Source of the DNA: Salegentibacter salinarum
GTDB taxonomy: Bacteria > Bacteroidota > Bacteroidia > Flavobacteriales > Flavobacteriaceae
Direction of reading: 5' to 3'
DNA length: 37,821 nt
Assembly: GCF_900168115.1 (NCBI RefSeq)
Contig: NZ_FUZC01000022.1
Location: forward strand, 22,897-60,717
Made by a program: the position numbers and the translations under genes
The notes under the pieces: generated by a model
The model's database searches: none
Told to the model about the DNA's origin: nothing
Seen by the model: only the letters and a program-made list of their open reading frames with translations
In this document: positions 33,477 to 37,821 of the stretch, one piece after another
Layout of the letters: every line of letters begins with the position of its first letter
Numbering within the stretch: position 1 is the first letter of the stretch

Positions 33477-34970
33477 ATGAATTTTTTGTGGGGAAAAAAA
33501 GGATATTGTTTTATTTTCAGTTTTTTGATATTTAGTTGGTTTAATGGTTCAGCAAGAGAATATGAGGGCTTAACTATTGAAGAAATAGATAGTATAAGAA
33601 GCGTTAGGCTTACTGGTAACAGTATTTGGGAAAACGATATGGAAACCTCTATGCTATGGAATTTTAAGCTTTTAGAGGCTTCAACAGAACTGGGATATAA
33701 GAAAGGAATTACTTATGTATATTTTGATATTGGAAACCTTTTATGCAACATTGGGCAATTTAATGAAGCCTTAGAGTATATCTCCTTGCTGGAAAAATCG
33801 GATTATTATAATAATTGTACTTGTAAATTATTAAATGCAGAAATTTCAAATTTAAAAGGACGAATTTTTATAGGACTCGGCTATCATAGCTTTGCCTTAG
33901 AGAATTTAAATGAAGGCATAGAGCACCTTAAAAGTGATACTACCCAAAGCAGCATGATAGGTAAGTTGTATTTGAACAAAGCAGCGGCTTATTCCGGGAT
34001 GGGGGAAATTGATTCTCTTTTCTTTTCACAAAAGCGGGCATTAAAATATTCTCCAATAACTATGAATTACGTACTAATGGGTAGGTGGTATCTTACATAC
34101 GATAAGAAAATAGACTCAGCAAAGTATTTTCTTGAGATAGCCCAAAATAAATTAGATGAATCGGTTTCAAGGTATCAGGAATCTATTTATTTGAGAAATG
34201 TTGCTTATTATAATAAAGTTATAGGTGATTTTGAAGAAGCTTTGTGTTATTATAATAAAGCTCTGGATATTTCTTTAGAAATAAACCGTAATAAAGAAGT
34301 ATTAAAGACTTATAGAAATCTGGCTGGTATTTATAGCGACATCGGTGATGCAGAGAAATCGAATAGCTACTATAATAAGTTTTTAACCTTAAGTGATAGT
34401 GTGACCAACAGCAAAAATAAAATTAGGGATATTGCGGCCAGGAAATTTATTCACCAACAGGAGGAAACCTATAATAAGAAAAAATATCAATGGCTTACAA
34501 TCAGCTTGTGCGCTGGTATTTTTTTAGTTGGTGGAAGTGTATTATCACGAAAATATATTCGATCGAAATATAAAAAATCTGTTAAAGAAAATAATGATAA
34601 GCTTCAAGAGATTAACTCTTTAGTAAATCAAAAGAAGCTTGAAGAGGTGGAGTTAAAAGCAAAATCAGAAAATAATCTTCGAGAACTTTGTGAATTGGCA
34701 AAGAGGAATGACGAATCTTTTTTACCTGAGTTCAGAAAGCACTATCCCAACCTAAGTAATAAAATACAGGTATTAAATCCCAAAATAACAAAAAGTGATT
34801 TTATTTTACTAGCCTTGATTTGGTTAAATTTTTCTTCAAAGGATATTGCCCGTTATACTTTTGTTCAGCATAAAACTGTACAGATAAAAAAGTATAGGTT
34901 GCGTAAGAAGTTGGACCTCTCTAAAGGTACTGATTTATACCAATGGTTACAGGATTTGAACCAAAAATAA
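33477..34970 (+). CDS. TPR membrane regulator with C-terminal helix-turn-helix
   Basis: 497 residues: signal peptide or anchor (YCFIFSFLIFSWFNGSA), TPR-like repeats from about 50 to 320 (GQFNEALEYISLLEK, GDFEEALCYYNKALDISLEI, GDAEKSNSYYNKFLTLSDSV), one membrane helix at about 337-357 (WLTISLCAGIFLVGGSVL), a cytoplasmic coiled coil (about 365-410) and a LuxR-like DNA-binding end (ITKSDFILLALIWLNFSSKDIARYTFVQHKTVQIKKYRLRKKL). This is a one-component sensor type common in Flavobacteriaceae. It likely controls the large secreted protein downstream. Confidence 0.85.
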   Translation: MNFLWGKKGYCFIFSFLIFSWFNGSAREYEGLTIEEIDSIRSVRLTGNSIWENDMETSMLWNFKLLEASTELGYKKGITYVYFDIGNLLCNIGQFNEALEYISLLEKSDYYNNCTCKLLNAEISNLKGRIFIGLGYHSFALENLNEGIEHLKSDTTQSSMIGKLYLNKAAAYSGMGEIDSLFFSQKRALKYSPITMNYVLMGRWYLTYDKKIDSAKYFLEIAQNKLDESVSRYQESIYLRNVAYYNKVIGDFEEALCYYNKALDISLEINRNKEVLKTYRNLAGIYSDIGDAEKSNSYYNKFLTLSDSVTNSKNKIRDIAARKFIHQQEETYNKKKYQWLTISLCAGIFLVGGSVLSRKYIRSKYKKSVKENNDKLQEINSLVNQKKLEEVELKAKSENNLRELCELAKRNDESFLPEFRKHYPNLSNKIQVLNPKITKSDFILLALIWLNFSSKDIARYTFVQHKTVQIKKYRLRKKLDLSKGTDLYQWLQDLNQK

Positions 34971-35097
34971 TTTAAAGATTAAGGGTAATCTGATTAAAAA
35001 GACTTATCAAGAATTAACCGTTGTAACTTAGTATTTTTAAGCTTAAATTAAATGAAAATTTAGAGGACTAACTCATAAACTTTGTAAATAGAAAAAT

Positions 35098-35128
35098 AAC
35101 AGGGGTGGCGACCCCTGTTATTTTTTTT
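35098..35128 (+). terminator. Rho-independent terminator formed by the IS relic's left end
   Basis: AACAGGGGT (35098-35106) and ACCCCTGTT (35111-35119) form a perfect 9-bp stem with loop GGCG, followed by ATTTTTTTT. It lies about 130 bp after the TPR regulator gene and is a textbook intrinsic terminator, largely built from the inverted-repeat sequence of the IS256 relic. Confidence 0.8.
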
Positions 35129-35150
35129 GTATAATTCAAATTTTACACAG

Positions 35151-35470
35151 TATGGAAGAAGATTTATTTAGCGATGAATTTTTGAAGCAGTTCTAAATCG
35201 GTGACGAGTTCAATGGCTTTTTAAAACAACTGCCGAAACGTGGCATTGAGAAAATGCTCCGAGGGGAATTGGAGGGGCATTTAGGCTTTAACAAGTGCCA
35301 AAAGTCCGATAATCCCAATACCCGCAGATGAGGCGGTGATGAAATCGGTATTTGGCTACAGGGGAAGTCACTAAAAAGTTGATGCCTATCAGGAACTGGG
35401 ACATTATCTTAAATCAGTTTTTTACCATCTATAGAAAAAATCAGACTTTAAAAAGTTTAACCCCTGTTAT
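35151..35470 (+). pseudogene. IS256-family transposase remnant
   Basis: From ATG 35151 the reading is MEEDLFSDEFLKQF, a TAA, then IGDEFNGFLKQLPKRGIEKM and LRGELEGHLGFNKCQKSDNPNTR, the well-known N-terminus of IS256 (mutator-type) transposases. It then jumps to the C-terminus MATGEVTKKLMPIRNWDIILNQFFTIY in another frame. Roughly 300 middle residues with the DDE catalytic site are deleted, and stops and frameshifts add to the damage. Confidence 0.85.
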
Positions 35471-35484
35471 TTTAACTTTACACA

Positions 35485-36124
35485 CTTTGCAGGATAGTGT
35501 TAAAGTTGAGCTTTGGGCTATCCTTATTAATTTCGAGAGTCGAATACCGCTGGATTATTTTCAATTCTAGTAAATTTTTATTGTCCCATCTTTTACAACA
35601 TGTTTGTGTTTGGGGAGGTTTTTACTGGCCTAATGATTAGAAAACTAATAAACAATAGTTTTAATTTTTTGATGAATTCATCACTCCATTTAATCCTTTC
35701 TTTTAAATATAATTCCTTTCAGTTTCTGTTTTTTAACCGGGTTCATTTTTGTTAAATATTTTTTTAGAGAATCTAGATCGTTTTAAAAATTAGAGCAAAT
35801 TTATGTAGGTAACTAATTTAAGTTTTTATTCAAAGGTTTTAATTATTATTATTTTGATATTGGTTATCCTTTATCTCTATTATTATACTTTCCTATCTCT
35901 GATTTTTAATTTTTTAGAAATGTTGAATATAAGCAATACGCTTGTTTTATATGTTGCTGAAAAAGAATGGGTTGTATTCCGTATTGTATTTTGTAGTACT
36001 TATGTAATATCCCTTTTAGCAGTTTTTTACGATTTGTTTATAGATTTTCGCGAAAATTAACTGGCCTCCACCTTTTATCTTCTTTAAAATTTGATGGTGG
36101 TTTTAATTAGAAAAGGTAAAATCT
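35485..36124. other. Gene-poor, very AT-rich region before the large secreted protein
   Basis: No convincing gene. A frame at 35854-36060 (TTG start; LYLYYYTFLSLIFNFLEM..., LFIDFREN end) encodes 68 mostly hydrophobic residues and could be a small membrane protein, but lacks ATG, family match and clear initiation signals. The promoter of the downstream secreted protein should lie near 36060-36110. No exact TAnnTTTG was found. Confidence 0.35.
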
Positions 36125-37821
36125 ATGAAAAAATTATTACTCTTATCCCTTATTTTTATTGGTTTTTCTGTAAATGCCCAAGTGGGCATAGGAACCGATA
36201 TGCCCAATCCTTCCAGTCAGTTAGAAATAGTAGCTAATGATAGAGGGATATTAATACCTCAAGTCTCACTTCTAAGCATAACAGACCAGACAACAATTAC
36301 CAACGGCAATGTAGAAAGTTTATTGGTTTTCAATACCTCTACTACTGAAGCTTTAACTCCAGGTTACTATTATTGGTATAATGGAAGCTGGAAAAGAATT
36401 TCCTCTTCTAATAATTCAAATCCAAATATTCCGGAAAATATAGTAATATGGAATTCTGAAAATGAAGAGTTCGTGTATTTAAACGAAGAAGGTGACAATG
36501 TACGAATAGATCTAGGGGAAATTGCAAACGAAAATATTACTACTCTTGTTGATAATATAGATGGTACTTACACCTACACCAGTGAAGATAATACGGTTAC
36601 TACAATAAATGTTCCTGCCGATGTTATAGGTAATATTAATAATAACGGAAATATCTATGAGAGGATTATTGACCTTATAAAAGCTAATACCTTTAATACA
36701 AAAATAACCGATAATGGTAATGGAACTTTCACCCATACGGCAGTAGATGGCACCGAGGTTATTTTCGATGCCAACACCACCAATCTATTGGACAATGGCG
36801 ATGGTACTTATGATTTGACCAATGCCGATGGTAATACGATCAACATCAACACCAATGCCGATAGCAACGCCTACGACAACACCAATAGCGGTCTTACCGC
36901 TGGAAACGTACAGGATGCTTTGGATGAGATCCAGGATAACCTTGACAACACATCAGATATTTTAGTTGACAATACCGATGGAACCTATACTCATACTGCT
37001 GTAGATGGCACCGAGGTTATCATCGATGCCAACACTACCAGTGTAAGTGAAGTCGATGGTGTTTATACTTTTACCGATGGTAATGGGGATGCCATTACCA
37101 GCATAGATACCAATGCTGATGCGATTAACTTTGATAATTCAACAAATGGGTTTACCTCAGATAATGTACAGGCAGCCCTGGAAGAAGTGCAGGCTAGTTT
37201 GGACGATACTGATACCGGTTTAGAGAATATCGACCTTACTGATAATGGCGATGGTACTTTTACTTATTCCGACGCTGCAGGGACTGCTATAGATTTTGAT
37301 GCCAACACCACGAGTTATGCTCAGGATGGAGCAGGGAACTACACCTTCACCAATCACAATGGGGAGAGTATGACAGTTACCGTAATTGATGATGTTGTTG
37401 CAAATATTCAGAATGAAGGAGCTATTTACAATGAGATCATCAACATTCTTGGTGATGAGACCGATGCCTTTGTGGATAATCGTAATGGAACTTTCACCCA
37501 TACGGCAGTAGATGGCACCGAGGTTATTTTCGATGCGAACACCACCAATCTATTAGACAATGGCGATGGCACTTACGATTTGACCAATGCCGATGGTAAT
37601 ACGATCAACATCAATACCAATGCCGATAGCAACGCCTACGATAACACCAATAGTGGTCTTACCGCTGGTAACGTTCAAGATGCTTTGGATGAGATCCAGG
37701 ACAACCTTGACAACACATCAGATATTTTAGTTGATAATACGGATGGAACCTACACTCATACTGCAGTAGATGGTACCGAGGTTATCATCGATGCCAACAC
37801 TACCAGTGTGACCGAGAATGC
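36125..37821 (+). CDS. Large repetitive secreted protein, N-terminal 565 residues, runs off window
   Basis: Open without stop from ATG 36125 to the window end. Signal peptide MKKLLLLSLIFIGFSVNAQ, then VGIGTDMPNPSSQLEIVANDRGILIPQVSL, the typical start of Flavobacteriaceae surface or fibre-like proteins. From residue 130 onward it consists of acidic, Asn/Asp/Thr-rich beta repeats (DNGDGTYDLTNADGNTI, NGTFTHTAVDGTEVIFDAN) alternating with helical spacers (GLTAGNVQDALDEIQDNLDN). At least one 255-residue unit is repeated nearly identically. Acidic DxDGT turns suggest calcium binding, as in adhesins, but that is inference. The C-terminus, which would show a sorting or anchor domain, is outside. Confidence 0.88.
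   Translation, partial: MKKLLLLSLIFIGFSVNAQVGIGTDMPNPSSQLEIVANDRGILIPQVSLLSITDQTTITNGNVESLLVFNTSTTEALTPGYYYWYNGSWKRISSSNNSNPNIPENIVIWNSENEEFVYLNEEGDNVRIDLGEIANENITTLVDNIDGTYTYTSEDNTVTTINVPADVIGNINNNGNIYERIIDLIKANTFNTKITDNGNGTFTHTAVDGTEVIFDANTTNLLDNGDGTYDLTNADGNTININTNADSNAYDNTNSGLTAGNVQDALDEIQDNLDNTSDILVDNTDGTYTHTAVDGTEVIIDANTTSVSEVDGVYTFTDGNGDAITSIDTNADAINFDNSTNGFTSDNVQAALEEVQASLDDTDTGLENIDLTDNGDGTFTYSDAAGTAIDFDANTTSYAQDGAGNYTFTNHNGESMTVTVIDDVVANIQNEGAIYNEIINILGDETDAFVDNRNGTFTHTAVDGTEVIFDANTTNLLDNGDGTYDLTNADGNTININTNADSNAYDNTNSGLTAGNVQDALDEIQDNLDNTSDILVDNTDGTYTHTAVDGTEVIIDANTTSVTEN
36719..37056 (+). repeat. Copy 1 of a 765-bp-period coding repeat in the secreted protein
   Basis: This stretch recurs at 37484-37821 with only scattered substitutions. 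The offset of 765 bp equals 255 codons, so the reading frame is kept. Confidence 0.85.
37484..37821 (+). repeat. Copy 2 of the 765-bp-period coding repeat, cut by window end
   Basis: Begins at AATGGAACTTTCACCCAT as copy 1 does and follows it to the last base of the window. The match therefore very likely continues outside. Confidence 0.85.

Larger units (their letters stand above)
35082..35484 (+). mobile_element. Internally deleted IS256-family relic (MITE-like)
   Basis: About 400 bp bounded by imperfect inverted repeats: left end with AAAATAACAGGGGT (35093-35106) preceded by TTTGTAAATAG, right end ACCCCTGTTATTTT (from 35460) followed by AACTTTACACA. Between them only the first and last parts of an IS256-type transposase remain. 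The ends could still be recognised in trans by a full-length relative. Target duplication was not identified. Confidence 0.65.

Noticed and set aside
36512-37501. Minus-strand frames opposite the repetitive secreted protein
   Set aside because: Shadows produced by the repetitive codon pattern of the plus-strand gene.
36719-37821. Possible CRISPR-like or satellite repeat
   Set aside because: The repeats are in frame within a coding sequence and have a 765-bp period; no short regular spacers.

Overview
The window looks like accessory DNA of a marine or soil Flavobacteriaceae bacterium (Bacteroidetes), of the Salegentibacter/Gramella/Zunongwangia kind. Evidence: a Bacteroidetes-type conjugation operon (traE-F-G-I-J-K-M-N), an RteC-type regulator, promoter elements of the Bacteroidetes form TAnnTTTG, low GC, N-termini such as AQVGIGT on secreted proteins, and UpxY/OsmC/GH43 neighbours typical of that group. 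No integrase, relaxase or rRNA/tRNA gene was seen, so the element boundaries are inferred.

Region 1 (1-6.3 kb) is a recombination scar between two related integrative conjugative elements. A coupling-protein (T4CP) 3' end opens the window, followed by a Schlafen-AlbA_2/HATPase gene broken by one in-frame TAG, a reverse-strand remnant of a second traN 3' end, and a 5'-truncated second T4CP copy. Beyond that lie a fused dihydroxyacetone kinase and a HipBA toxin-antitoxin pair. T4CP-end / cargo / traN-end thus occurs twice with different cargo.

Region 2 (6.3-13.2 kb) is a tightly packed minus-strand type IV secretion operon encoding VirB4-, VirB6-, VirB8- and VirB10-like parts. traL, traO, traP and traQ are not present between or after these genes.

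Region 3 (13.9-20.3 kb) is the most unusual part: a row of four single-gene units (a hypothetical protein, a TlpA-like thioredoxin lipoprotein, a type I methionine aminopeptidase and a propeller lipoprotein). They are joined by a structured repeat of up to about 130 bp. The two ends of every unit are inverted complements of each other, yet differ from unit to unit, as the ends of integron cassettes do. Two IS110-family insertions, one apparently complete and one decayed, sit at the same position in two of these repeats.

Region 4 (20.3-24.1 kb) holds a DUF1801 gene, a probable group II intron remnant, a helix-turn-helix protein, RteC, and a divergent pair made of a small STAS-like protein and an AraC regulator.

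Region 5 (24.1-37.8 kb) looks like ordinary chromosome: a membrane glycosyltransferase, a TPR operon, a Crp-type regulator with a membrane methyltransferase and an OsmC protein, a GH43 lipoprotein, DUF2200, and an orphan UpxY antiterminator followed by about 830 bp without a gene. It ends with a TPR/HTH membrane regulator, a 400-bp internally deleted IS256 relic, and the start of a large repetitive secreted protein that runs off the window.
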